A DNA stretch of 64,000 nt from Trebonia sp050013875 (GTDB lineage Bacteria > Actinomycetota > Actinomycetes > Streptosporangiales > Streptosporangiaceae): contig JBEKEK010000035.1 in assembly GCA_050013875.1 (NCBI GenBank), positions 1 through 64,000 on the forward strand, written 5' to 3'. A program made the position numbers and the translations under genes. The notes beneath the pieces are model-generated. The model saw only the letters and a program-made list of their open reading frames with translations, was not told the DNA's origin and searched no databases. Below are positions 33,825 to 41,921 of this stretch, piece after piece. Within the stretch, counting starts at the first letter, position 1; each line of letters opens with the position of its first letter.

Positions 33825-34526
33825 ATGGGTAAACAACGAAGCGGCGAAGGGAGCCCGCTGGTGCATGACCAGCGAATCACGGTTGAGGCCGAGGCGCCCG
33901 CGGTCACGGGAACGGAGCGGGAGATCGATGATCTCCCTGGCATCGCCCGCGACCCGTCGGCCTTCGAGGTCTTCTACCGGCTGCACGTCGTGACCGTCAC
34001 CCGGTTCGTGGCGCGCCGGGTGTCGGATCCGCACACGGTGGCGGACCTGACCGCCGAGGTGTTCCTGGCCGTCATCGACTCCGCGCACACCTACCGTCCC
34101 GGCCGCGGATCGCAGCGGGCCTGGCTGTTCGGGATCGCCCGCAACGTCATCGCCGGGGAGCGCCGGAGGACGGCCGCCGAGCAGGGCAAGGCAAACCGGA
34201 TCGCCGGCCGCCGGCTGCTGGCGGACGACGACATCGCCCGGCTCGAGGACCGGATCGACGCGGAGAGCTCCGCCCGGGACCTGTATCAGGCGCTCAGCCG
34301 GCTGCCCGGCGCCGAACGCGCGGTACTTGAGCTCGTCGCCGTCGATGGCCTGCCGGTCACCGAGGCGGCGGCCGCGCTGCGGATCCGCCCGGGCACGGCC
34401 CGGGTCCGGCTGCACCGCGCCCGGAATGTCCTCAAGCAAGCCCTCGGCCAGCCCGGCGCGACGCCGGCCACGCCCGTGGCGGCCACGCCGGCCACGCCCG
34501 CGGCGACGAAGGAGAGCAAGTCATGA
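33825..34526 (+). CDS. ECF-type RNA polymerase sigma factor
   Basis: 233 residues with sigma region 2 (FEVFYRLHVVTVTRFVARRV, then DLTAEVFLAVIDSAHTYRPG and RAWLFGIARNVIAGERRR) and region 4 (LSRLPGAERAVLELVAVDGLPVTEAAAALRI). ATG 33825 is taken; GTG 33861 with GAAGGGAG upstream is an alternative. The C-terminus is a TPATPVAATPATPAAT-type low-complexity tail. The stop overlaps the next gene as ATGA, the usual layout of a sigma factor with a membrane partner. It lies 89 bp after cvnD on the same strand, possibly in the same transcript. Confidence 0.9.
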   Translation: MGKQRSGEGSPLVHDQRITVEAEAPAVTGTEREIDDLPGIARDPSAFEVFYRLHVVTVTRFVARRVSDPHTVADLTAEVFLAVIDSAHTYRPGRGSQRAWLFGIARNVIAGERRRTAAEQGKANRIAGRRLLADDDIARLEDRIDAESSARDLYQALSRLPGAERAVLELVAVDGLPVTEAAAALRIRPGTARVRLHRARNVLKQALGQPGATPATPVAATPATPAATKESKS

Positions 34527-35515
34527 ACACGTTCGAGGATCGCCTGCTGACGGAGCTGCAGGCTGTCGTGGCCGAGCGGGCCGGGCAGGCAGCGAAGGCA
34601 CGCGGAGACGAGCTCGGCCGGATCGCGGGGCGGCCGGCGTTCCGCCCCGCGGCGGCCGGCCAGCGGTGGCGGCCGCGCGGTCTGGTGGCGGCGGGCATCG
34701 CGGCCAGCGTGGCGCTGGCCGGCGCGCTGGCGGGAACGGAACTGGCCGCCTCCAACCCGGCAGGGCCCGCCACGTCCCAGTACTCGCTGGTCGACGACTT
34801 CCTGAACCAGGCCGCGGCCGCCGCCCGCACGCAGACCGTCGCGCAGCCGGGCCCGAATCAGTTGTACGTCACCCTTTCCTATGGGATTGGCATGGTCATC
34901 GTGGGAGGGAACGGGCACATACGGAACGACACCAGCTGCGAGGTGAGTTGGTATAACCCCGTGGGCCGCCCCATCATGACTATCGTCTGGGGTGTAAAAC
35001 CCGCTGCCGATAAGCAATGCAAGGACGTGTCGGTGCAGTCTCCGGGAAAGCGGTTCAAACCGTTCGCCCCGCGCTGGTACCCGGCGCCCGCGACGCTGTC
35101 GCGCGATCCGCGCACTCTGCTCACCCAGCTCGACGCGGCCGCGGACCGTGGTGCGGCTTACTGGGGCCTATCGGCGGCGACGGGCCCGGCGTCGACGCGG
35201 GACCAGATCGCCTTCACGCTGGTCGAGCGGCTGCTGCAGGCGCCGATCGCGGATGATCTGCGGGCGGCCCTTTACCGGGCGACGATAGGCATCCCCGGCG
35301 TGACGCTCGACCGGCACGCGGTGGACGCGGCCGGCAGATCCGGTACCGGCGTCTCCATGCGGCTACCCGACGGTGCCGGGTCGTTCTCCGTCAGCGAGTT
35401 CATACTGGCGAGGAACTTCGCGTTCCTTGGCACCAAAACCACCGCCCCAGGCATGCCTATTCCAATGCAGAGCGCGCTTGTGCGGTCCGTCATCGTCCCC
35501 GCTAACGGCGCCTGA
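34523..35515 (+). CDS. CU044_5270-like single-pass membrane protein linked to the sigma factor
   Basis: A 330-residue protein with one helix (LVAAGIAASVALAGALAGTELA) at about residue 55 and an outside domain. The C-terminal half (YWGLSAATGPASTRDQIAFTLVERLL, then GIPGVTLDRHAVDAAGRSG) matches the pattern of actinobacterial CU044_5270-type proteins that commonly follow ECF sigma genes. It starts by ATGA overlap. A role as anti-sigma or sensor partner is inference from position. Confidence 0.7.
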   Translation: MNTFEDRLLTELQAVVAERAGQAAKARGDELGRIAGRPAFRPAAAGQRWRPRGLVAAGIAASVALAGALAGTELAASNPAGPATSQYSLVDDFLNQAAAAARTQTVAQPGPNQLYVTLSYGIGMVIVGGNGHIRNDTSCEVSWYNPVGRPIMTIVWGVKPAADKQCKDVSVQSPGKRFKPFAPRWYPAPATLSRDPRTLLTQLDAAADRGAAYWGLSAATGPASTRDQIAFTLVERLLQAPIADDLRAALYRATIGIPGVTLDRHAVDAAGRSGTGVSMRLPDGAGSFSVSEFILARNFAFLGTKTTAPGMPIPMQSALVRSVIVPANGA

Positions 35516-35550
35516 CCCGCATTTCCGGTCTTGACCCGCATTTGTGGTCA
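35513..35550 (+). repeat. 19-bp direct repeat at the end of the sigma operon
   Basis: TGACCCGCATTTCCGGTCT (35513-35531) is followed directly by TGACCCGCATTTGTGGTCA (35532-35550), 16 of 19 identical. The first copy includes the stop codon. Function unknown. Confidence 0.6.
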
Positions 35551-35560
35551 GCAAGGACGG

Positions 35561-35579
35561 ATCACCCCTGACGGGTGGC
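35561..35579 (+). promoter_or_regulatory. Dyad motif copy upstream of aquaporin
   Basis: ATCACCC-CTGAC-GGGTGGC, 111 bp before the aquaporin ATG. The left arm matches except its first base; the right arm ends GGC instead of GAT. Confidence 0.45.
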
Positions 35580-35690
35580 CCGTCCGGCGGGCAGCCTGCC
35601 TACAGTGACGCTGATGAACCGGGACGCCCGACGCGAACGCGGCGGACAGGGCCGGGGAAGTCGCCCACGTCGATAGGTCAGGGGCCTCGG

Positions 35691-36518
35691 ATGACCGCGC
35701 AACAGCAAGTACCCACGCCGAGTCCGCTCGGCCCGCTCGCCCGCTACGAGAAGAACCTCACCGACCGCATCGCCGACTTCAACGACCCGCACCAGGAGTG
35801 GCGGCGCCTGGTCTCCGAAGTGCTCGGCACCTTCTTCCTGGTGCTGGCGGCCGCCGGGGGCGGCATGATGGGCCATGCCTTCCCCGGCGTCATCAGCCAC
35901 GGCGCCGCCGTGGTGGCCCCCGCCCTGACGGTGATGGCCGTCATCTTGTTCATGGGCAAGATCTCCGGTGCGCACCTGAACCCGGCCGTCAGCATCGCCT
36001 TCGCCCTGCGCCGCGACTTCCAGTGGCGACGCGTCCCTGGCTACATCGTGGCGCAGCTCGCCGGAGCCACCATCGCCGCCCTGGTCCTGCACGCCATCAT
36101 CAACGTCTCGGCCACTTACGGGTCCAACTACCCGGCCAAGGGCTACTCCGCCGGTGCCGCGTTCTGGATGGAGCTCATCTTGACGGTGGGCCTGGTCAGC
36201 GTGATCCTCGGCACCGCCTCCGGCGCCCAGAATGTCGGTGTCATCGGCGCCTTCGGGGTCGGCAGCTACATCGCCCTGGCCGGCCTGTGGGGCAGCCCCA
36301 TCTCGGGTGCCTCGATGAACCCGGCCCGCACCTTCGGGCCTGACCTGGCCAGCACCACCTTCACCAGCTACTGGGTCTACATCGCGGGCCCGCTCGCGGG
36401 CGCCGTGATCGCGGTCGGCATCGCCTTCGTCCTGCGCGGCCGCGGCGGCGGCAAAGCCGGCGCCGGGGCCGCCCAAGGTGACCTGTTCACCGAGGTCTAC
36501 GAGTCGGGCCGGTCCTGA
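35691..36518 (+). CDS. Aquaporin/glycerol-facilitator (MIP) family protein
   Basis: 275 residues from ATG 35691; the frame is open to 35544 but that part is charged, unlike the family. It has six helices and two NPA boxes, SGAHLNPAVSIAF and SGASMNPARTFGPDL, the hallmark of MIP channels. ATASGAQNVG-like and LGTFFLVLAAAGGG segments also fit. Arg after the second NPA is the selectivity-filter Arg. Water or small neutral solutes are the likely cargo. The 3' end overlaps the convergent DAG-kinase-like gene by 22 bp. Confidence 0.92.
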   Translation: MTAQQQVPTPSPLGPLARYEKNLTDRIADFNDPHQEWRRLVSEVLGTFFLVLAAAGGGMMGHAFPGVISHGAAVVAPALTVMAVILFMGKISGAHLNPAVSIAFALRRDFQWRRVPGYIVAQLAGATIAALVLHAIINVSATYGSNYPAKGYSAGAAFWMELILTVGLVSVILGTASGAQNVGVIGAFGVGSYIALAGLWGSPISGASMNPARTFGPDLASTTFTSYWVYIAGPLAGAVIAVGIAFVLRGRGGGKAGAGAAQGDLFTEVYESGRS

Positions 36519-37921
36519 GGGATCCGGGCGTGGCGCGGCGAGGCCCGCACGGAGCTGCCGGCCGCGGTGGTCGTGCCGGCCGTGACCCGGGCGAGGTCTG
36601 CGGCGGTGGAGCGGGCCAGGATCCGCACGGCCCTCGCCGCGGGGGAGACGCCGAGTGCGTGCGGCGGCAGCCGTACTCGCAGCGCGCCCGGCCGGGACTC
36701 GAACAGCAGCGGCGGGTCCATCGCCAGGGTCTCGCCGTCCACGCCGAGTCGCACCGGGCCGGCCGAGCGGATCTCGAAGCTGCCGGCGCTCCAATCGAGC
36801 CAGCCCGCGAAGCGCCGCGTCTGGCCGGCCGCCTGCAGGGCGGTGAACTGCGCGGCCTCGCCGGCGCTGGTGATCCGCGCGGTGACGATCCCGAGAACGC
36901 CGCCGTCGATGCGCTTGCGGGTGCCCCGGCCGCCGGCGTGCGCGAGCTGGTAGGGATTGTTCGACACCAGGATCATCTGCGCGGACGGGTAGGTGGTTCC
37001 GTCGGGCCCGGTGAAGGACAGGTCGAGCGGGGCGGCGTCGGGGCCGAGGATGTCCGGCAGCACCGCCGCGGCGGTCCGCAGCTTGGCGTCCCGGTACTGG
37101 GCTGACTCGGTGATGCTGGCGTACAGGCCGAGCGACGCGTTGTTGACGAATGTCCTGCCGTTGACACTGGCAAGGTCGATCCGGCGCTCGGTCCCGGCCG
37201 CGAACGCGTCAAGCGCACCGACCACGTCGTCGCGATCCAGGCCGAGGTCGAGCGCGAAGTGATTGCGGGTCCCGGCCGGCACGCAGACATAGGGGAGGCC
37301 CGACCGCGCGGCGACGGTGGCGACCAGGGCCTGTGATCCATCGCCGCCGGCCATCCCGATGACGTCCGCGCCGCGGGCGACGGCGTCCTCGGCCAGCCGC
37401 AGCAGGTCATCGCCGGGACCAAGCACCACCGTCTCGATGCCCCGCGTCCGGCACTCCTGCGCCAGGCCGAAGCGCTCCGCCTTCCCGCCCCCGGACTTCA
37501 GGTTCATGATCAGGACCGGATGGCGGGCCGCGGTGACGGCCCGCCGTCCCGCCGCGGTGCCCAGCGCACCGGGGGAGCGGCGGAGCGCGTACCGGGCCGA
37601 TACCACCGACGCCGCGGCCAGGACGGCGGCGACCGCCACCCTCCAGATGCGGATCTCGGCGAACAGCAGGCTGGTGATAGCCAGGCCGAGGGCGGCTGCC
37701 ATGATCACGCCAGCGGCCAGCCGGGCAGCCCCCCGGCGCGAAACCACGTACCAGCCCGCCAAGACGCACAGGATCAGGCTCAGGGCGGCACCAAGCAGCG
37801 GCAGGAAGTTACGCACGACCTCGGCGAGCAGGAGCACGGTCGCGGCCGCGAGGCACGCAAGCGTGGCGAGCGCCGCCAGGCGCTGCCCGGCGCTCGGTCT
37901 GCCCGGCCGATCCTCACTCAT
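36497..37921 (-). CDS. Diacylglycerol-kinase-family membrane protein
   Basis: 474 residues from ATG 37921, with GGGAGG 5 nt upstream. Four helices occupy the first 100 residues. A DAGK catalytic domain follows, with MNLKSGGGKAERFGLA, VIGMAGGDGSQALVA and CVPAGTRNHFALDLGLD. The family phosphorylates diacylglycerol or sphingoid-like lipids using ATP. The membrane-anchored N-terminus is unusual for soluble DgkB. It is divergent from the PAP2 gene at 38092, an attractive functional pair since PAP2 would reverse the reaction. Confidence 0.85.
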   Translation of the reverse strand: MSEDRPGRPSAGQRLAALATLACLAAATVLLLAEVVRNFLPLLGAALSLILCVLAGWYVVSRRGAARLAAGVIMAAALGLAITSLLFAEIRIWRVAVAAVLAAASVVSARYALRRSPGALGTAAGRRAVTAARHPVLIMNLKSGGGKAERFGLAQECRTRGIETVVLGPGDDLLRLAEDAVARGADVIGMAGGDGSQALVATVAARSGLPYVCVPAGTRNHFALDLGLDRDDVVGALDAFAAGTERRIDLASVNGRTFVNNASLGLYASITESAQYRDAKLRTAAAVLPDILGPDAAPLDLSFTGPDGTTYPSAQMILVSNNPYQLAHAGGRGTRKRIDGGVLGIVTARITSAGEAAQFTALQAAGQTRRFAGWLDWSAGSFEIRSAGPVRLGVDGETLAMDPPLLFESRPGALRVRLPPHALGVSPAARAVRILARSTAADLARVTAGTTTAAGSSVRASPRHARIPQDRPDS

Positions 37922-38091
37922 ACCGCCTCCCAAAACCGATGCCTGCCTGCCGGCCCCGATGGCCCGCCTCCCGGACCCGATGCCCGCCTCCCGGACTCAT
38001 GCGCCGCTGCCGGGCCGCGCCCGGAGACCGGCCTCCTGGTGCACCCGCCCGGTTGCCGGGGATCCGCGTACGCGGTTGATAGCATCCGGTG

Positions 38092-38709
38092 ATGACCACC
38101 GGCCAGGCCAGCGCCGGGCCTCCGGCGTTCACGCCGGCCGGCCCGCCCGTCGCCGGCGCCAGGCCCTGGCGGCTGCTCGGCGCCGGCGCTCGCCGGCTCG
38201 GCGCCGCCGATCAGGCGCTCTACGCGGCGGTGGCCGCGTCCCCGACCCCGTGGCTCGACGAGCCCGTACGGCGGCTCTCCCAGACCGCTAACTTCTCCCG
38301 CCTCTGGCTGGCGATCGCGGCCGGTATCGCGGTTCTCGGCGGACCGGACGGCCGGCGGGCGGCCCTGCGGGGAGTCATCGCCGTGGGCGTCACCTCGGCC
38401 ACCGTCAACATCGGGATGAAGACCATCCGACCGCGGCACCGCCCGGACCGGGCGGCTGCCCATGTTCCGGCCGCCCGCCAGGTGGCAATGCCGTCCTCGG
38501 GCTCGTTCCCGTCCGGGCATTCCGCCTCCGGGTTCGCGTTCGCGTCCTGCGTGGGCACCTGCCTGCCTGGCACCGCCCGGCCGTTGCTTGCCCTCGCCGC
38601 GGCCGTGGCCTACTCCCGGGTCTACACCGGGGTTCATTTCCCCGGCGACGTGATCATCGGCTCGCTGATCGGCGCCGTAGTCGGCCGCGCGGTAGCCAGC
38701 TGGCCCTAG
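38092..38709 (+). CDS. PAP2-family membrane phosphatase
   Basis: A 205-residue membrane protein with the three phosphatase motifs KTIRPRHRP (residue 110), PSGHS (140) and SRVYTGVHFPGDV (180). It probably dephosphorylates lipid phosphates such as phosphatidate or undecaprenyl diphosphate. The start is ATG 38092 or GTG 38089. The N-terminal 40 residues are Ala/Pro-rich. Confidence 0.88.
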   Translation: MTTGQASAGPPAFTPAGPPVAGARPWRLLGAGARRLGAADQALYAAVAASPTPWLDEPVRRLSQTANFSRLWLAIAAGIAVLGGPDGRRAALRGVIAVGVTSATVNIGMKTIRPRHRPDRAAAHVPAARQVAMPSSGSFPSGHSASGFAFASCVGTCLPGTARPLLALAAAVAYSRVYTGVHFPGDVIIGSLIGAVVGRAVASWP

Positions 38710-38800
38710 TCGGCTGCTGCGGCGATCCCGTTTGCAGATCGAAGATTCCAGCGCCGTTCTCCCTTCACCCCTCACCATCGCCGCCTGGCTGCGGCGCTGC

Positions 38801-38819
38801 TTCACCCACAGCGGGTGAT
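38801..38819 (+). promoter_or_regulatory. Dyad motif copy upstream of DUF2254
   Basis: TTCACCC-ACAGC-GGGTGAT followed by TC, the copy closest to a perfect inverted repeat (TCACCC against GGGTGA), 101 bp before the DUF2254 ATG. The rest of 38710-38920 shows no gene. Confidence 0.68.
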
Positions 38820-38920
38820 TCCGCCCGGCGCCTGGCCTGGTTGCCTGATGGGGCCGGCCGACGGGCGACGGGGCGTCCTGGTTCAGCCCTGGTCAGCACA
38901 CGACTTAAGCGGGGGCGCTT

Positions 38921-40192
38921 ATGACCACGCCTGCGAACACCGCCGCGCCAGCGCGCCCGGGCAGGCGGTTCACCCGCCGGCGCCACCGGCTGCGGGCCGG
39001 CCTGACGCAACTGCTGTTCCTGGCGGCGGGCCTTGCGGGCGGGATCTTCGCACCGAAGATCACCGTGTCGCCGATGGTGCCAAGCGGCAAGATCGGCGAC
39101 ATGCTGTTCACCGCCGGCGCGACCGTGATCAGCCTGGTCACCGTCATCTACTCGCTGCTGTTCTTGGTTGTCCAGTGGGTGTCGGGCGCCTTCAGCATGC
39201 GGCTGGCCCTGTTCAGGAACGACCCGATCGTGTGGTGGACGTTCGCCTACGCGATCGGGCTGTTCGTGTTCTGCTTCACGGCGGCGTTCGCGATCGGCAA
39301 CGACAAGAACGTGTCCGTTGTCGTGCCGGCGCTGGCGCTGGCGCTGGTAGTGGGTGCGCTGGGGCTCATGCGCATTCTGCAGACCAAGGCGTTCACCTCC
39401 ATGCTGCTGGCTCCCACGCTGGCCGCGATCACCGGCCGCGGCCGTGAGATTCTGGACGGGCTTTATCCGACCGCGCGGCCCGGGAACCCGCGGCCCGGGA
39501 ACCCGCGGCCCGCGGAACTGCCGCCGCTCAACCGCACGGTGACCTGGCCTGACCAGCCCACCGTGCTCCGGCAACTGCATGTGGAGCCCCTGGTCGCGGC
39601 CGCCAGCGCCGCGCAGTCAGTGGTCGTTTTCCGGCAGACCGTCGGCGTTACGCTGCTGCCCGGGATGCCCGTGGCCGACGTGCACGGCGGCGACCCCGGG
39701 AAGCAGGCGGTGCTGCGCGCCCTCGTGACCGGACCCGAGCGCAGCTTCGTTCAGGACCCGTTGCTGGCGGTGCGGCTGCTGGCCGACATCGCGCTGCGCG
39801 CGCTGTCGGCCGCGGTCAACGACCCGGCTACCGCCGTCCAGGCCCTCGACAGCCTGGAAGGGCTGCTGGGCCCGCTGGCCGCCAGAACCGGCCCAACCGA
39901 CCAACTCACAGACGACAAAGGCGTGATCCGCGTCATCCTGCACCTGCCGCGCTGGGACGAGTTCGCGCGCGGCAGCCTGGACGACGTCATCGCCGCCGCC
40001 GCGGCCTCGCCGATGGTGCTTCTCCGCCTGCGCGACATGCTGATCCGGCTCACCCCCGCCCAGAGCGCGGGCCGCGATGTTATCGCCGCCCGCAGACAAT
40101 GGGTCGATGACACGCTGGCCCGCAACTTCCCCCTGATCTGGGCGGAAACCGCGGCCCACGCCCAGCCGGACCAGCCCGCCGAACTTGGCTAG
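38921..40192 (+). CDS. DUF2254 membrane protein
   Basis: A 423-residue protein with four helices in the first 170 residues and a soluble C-terminal domain with FVQDPLLAVRLLADIALRALSAAVNDPATAVQALD, the most conserved DUF2254 segment. FLVVQWVSGAFSMRL is the second family-typical run. A short PGNPRPGNPRP repeat joins the two parts. Function unknown. It is a dyad-motif gene. Confidence 0.88.
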   Translation: MTTPANTAAPARPGRRFTRRRHRLRAGLTQLLFLAAGLAGGIFAPKITVSPMVPSGKIGDMLFTAGATVISLVTVIYSLLFLVVQWVSGAFSMRLALFRNDPIVWWTFAYAIGLFVFCFTAAFAIGNDKNVSVVVPALALALVVGALGLMRILQTKAFTSMLLAPTLAAITGRGREILDGLYPTARPGNPRPGNPRPAELPPLNRTVTWPDQPTVLRQLHVEPLVAAASAAQSVVVFRQTVGVTLLPGMPVADVHGGDPGKQAVLRALVTGPERSFVQDPLLAVRLLADIALRALSAAVNDPATAVQALDSLEGLLGPLAARTGPTDQLTDDKGVIRVILHLPRWDEFARGSLDDVIAAAAASPMVLLRLRDMLIRLTPAQSAGRDVIAARRQWVDDTLARNFPLIWAETAAHAQPDQPAELG

Positions 40193-40248
40193 CGCGGTAT
40201 CTGGCAGCCGTCCTCAACCACCGACCTGACCGGTCGGCTACGCCAATG

Positions 40249-40381
40249 ACCTGGCCGAACCTGTCGGCTACGCCAACGACACCAATAGGCGCGGTCGATG
40301 GCGTAGCTGACCGGTACCTGGCCGAACCTGTCGGCTACGCCAACGACACCAATAGGCGCGGTCGATGGCGTAGCTGACCGG
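40249..40381. repeat. 66-bp tandem intergenic repeat with internal hairpin
   Basis: Two copies (40249-40315 and 40316-40381) of a unit that opens ACCTGGCCGAACCTGTCGG. Each contains an inverted repeat: TCGGCTACGCCAACGAC pairs with GTCGATGGCGTAGCTGA with a 13-nt loop ACCAATAGGCGCG (dyads at 40264-40310 and 40331-40377). A partial third left arm lies at 40233-40249. The remaining part of the 355-bp gap 40193-40547 holds no gene. A related element lies at 56482-56592. Confidence 0.85.
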
Positions 40382-40547
40382 GCGAGTCTGCTACCTGCGC
40401 GATGGCGACCGTCACTAGCCCGGCTGCGCATGCCGCTCATCGGCGGACCGAGACACACGCGTAACAGGGAAGCAGGCCTAAACCCTGACGCGAATACGAG
40501 CAGCCGACGTATGGTCATTCCGGTCGATCATGCGATATGAGGGGACT

Positions 40548-41822
40548 ATGCGGATGCACCTGCCCGCACCGCGGACTCGCGCGCGGGCGCAACGGGCGAA
40601 GGCGGGGACATCGGCGCGCCCGGGAACCTGGAAAGCCCGCTGGCTCGAGCTGACCGTCCTCATCGCGGCGATCGCCGTCGCGGCCGTCTGCCTGGCAAAA
40701 GCGTGGACCGCGCCGCTGGAACTGGCCCCCTTGCTCGCCGTCCCGCCCGCCCTGGCCGGCGTCGGCGCCACCACCATCAAGCGGCCGCTGGCCTACGGCC
40801 TAGCCGCGGTGGTCGCCGGAGTGATCGTCGATGCGCTGGTCAGGGGCGGCATCACCGTGACCGGCGGCGCGCACGAACTCGCACTGGCGGCTATCGGCGG
40901 CGTCGTCGTGGTCACCGTGCTCAGCATGATCGGGACGCGGGTCGGCACCGACAACAAGACGACCGAGCAGGAGCAGCAGGCACAGCAGATCGTCGACGTC
41001 ACCTCGGTGGCCGAGGCCGCCCAGCGCGCCGTGCTCCGCCAGCTCCCGGAGACGGTCGGCCCGCTGACGATCGGCGTCGTCTACCTCGCCGCCGCCGCCG
41101 AGGCGAGGGTCGGCGGCGACCTGTACGAGGTCGCCGCCACCAACGACTACGGCGTCCGGCTGATCATCGGCGACGTGCGCGGCAAGGGGCTGGAAGCGGT
41201 CGAGGTCGCGGCGGACATCATCGGCCGGTTCCGCGAGCTCGCGCACAGCGTGCACACACTCGACGAGATCGCTTACCGCCTCGACGCGGGCCTGGCGAGG
41301 CGATGGGGCAAGCACGAGGAGTTCGTCACCGCCGTGCTGGTGCAGATCGACACGCAGAAGGGCAGGCTGACCGTCTTCAACTGCGGTCATCCGCCGCCCA
41401 TCCTGATTTCCCAGGAAGCGGGGGTGTCCGTGCTTGAGGTCCGCGCCCCCGCGCCGCCGTTGGGTCTGATCACGCTCGGCAACGATTCCGGGGCGAAGGA
41501 GATGTACGCCTTCAACCCCAACGATCAGCTGCTGCTCTACACCGACGGCGTCACCGAGGCGCGCGACGCGAGCAGGGAGTTCTACCCGCTCGACGAGCGG
41601 GTCGCCATCCTGGCGCCGCGAGCGCAGCCGAAGCCGGCCAGATCCGCGCGGGCGGCGGCCAAGCAGCTCGCCAACCACAGCTCACCGAGCCTGCTCGACC
41701 TGGTCCGCGACGACCTGATCAAGTACGTGGGCTCGCCGCCCCACGACGACGCGGCCATGCTGCTCATCCGGGCCCCGGCCTCCTGGCCGGACGCCCGCCG
41801 CGGGCCCGCCGCGGCGCGGTAA
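40548..41822 (+). CDS. Membrane PP2C-type (SpoIIE/RsbU-like) serine/threonine phosphatase
   Basis: 424 residues from ATG 40548, which has GAGGGG 5 nt upstream; ATG 40530 is less likely. Four short helices lie in residues 35-140, then a PP2C SpoIIE domain with VGGDLYEVAATNDYG, IIGDVRGKGLEA, FNCGHPPPILI, LLLYTDGVTEARD and HDDAAMLLI, giving the metal-binding Asp residues. The family dephosphorylates anti-anti-sigma factors in stress or development pathways. No partner switch genes are adjacent. Confidence 0.9.
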   Translation: MRMHLPAPRTRARAQRAKAGTSARPGTWKARWLELTVLIAAIAVAAVCLAKAWTAPLELAPLLAVPPALAGVGATTIKRPLAYGLAAVVAGVIVDALVRGGITVTGGAHELALAAIGGVVVVTVLSMIGTRVGTDNKTTEQEQQAQQIVDVTSVAEAAQRAVLRQLPETVGPLTIGVVYLAAAAEARVGGDLYEVAATNDYGVRLIIGDVRGKGLEAVEVAADIIGRFRELAHSVHTLDEIAYRLDAGLARRWGKHEEFVTAVLVQIDTQKGRLTVFNCGHPPPILISQEAGVSVLEVRAPAPPLGLITLGNDSGAKEMYAFNPNDQLLLYTDGVTEARDASREFYPLDERVAILAPRAQPKPARSARAAAKQLANHSSPSLLDLVRDDLIKYVGSPPHDDAAMLLIRAPASWPDARRGPAAAR

Positions 41823-41830
41823 CCAAGCAA

Positions 41831-41864
41831 TTAGCGCCGGCCACCCAGAGGGGGCCGGCGCTAA
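41831..41864. terminator. Bidirectional hairpin terminator 1
   Basis: A perfect 12-bp stem, TTAGCGCCGGCC (41831-41842) with GGCCGGCGCTAA (41853-41864), and a 10-nt loop, 8 bp after the PP2C stop. Confidence 0.85.
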
Positions 41865-41868
41865 TGCC

Positions 41869-41907
41869 TGAGCCGTCACGCTCACCCCAGGCGAGCGTGA
41901 CGGCTCA
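41869..41907. terminator. Bidirectional hairpin terminator 2
   Basis: A perfect 15-bp stem, TGAGCCGTCACGCTC (41869-41883) with GAGCGTGACGGCTCA (41893-41907), and a 9-nt loop. It is only 4 bp from the first hairpin and 15 bp from the end of the convergent PhyH gene, which it would also terminate. Confidence 0.85.
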
Positions 41908-41921
41908 CGAACGAACGAGCC

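Noticed and set aside
35544..35690. N-terminal 49-residue extension of aquaporin
   Set aside because: It is charged and low-complexity, covers the dyad copy at 35561 and lies before the normal family start at 35691.
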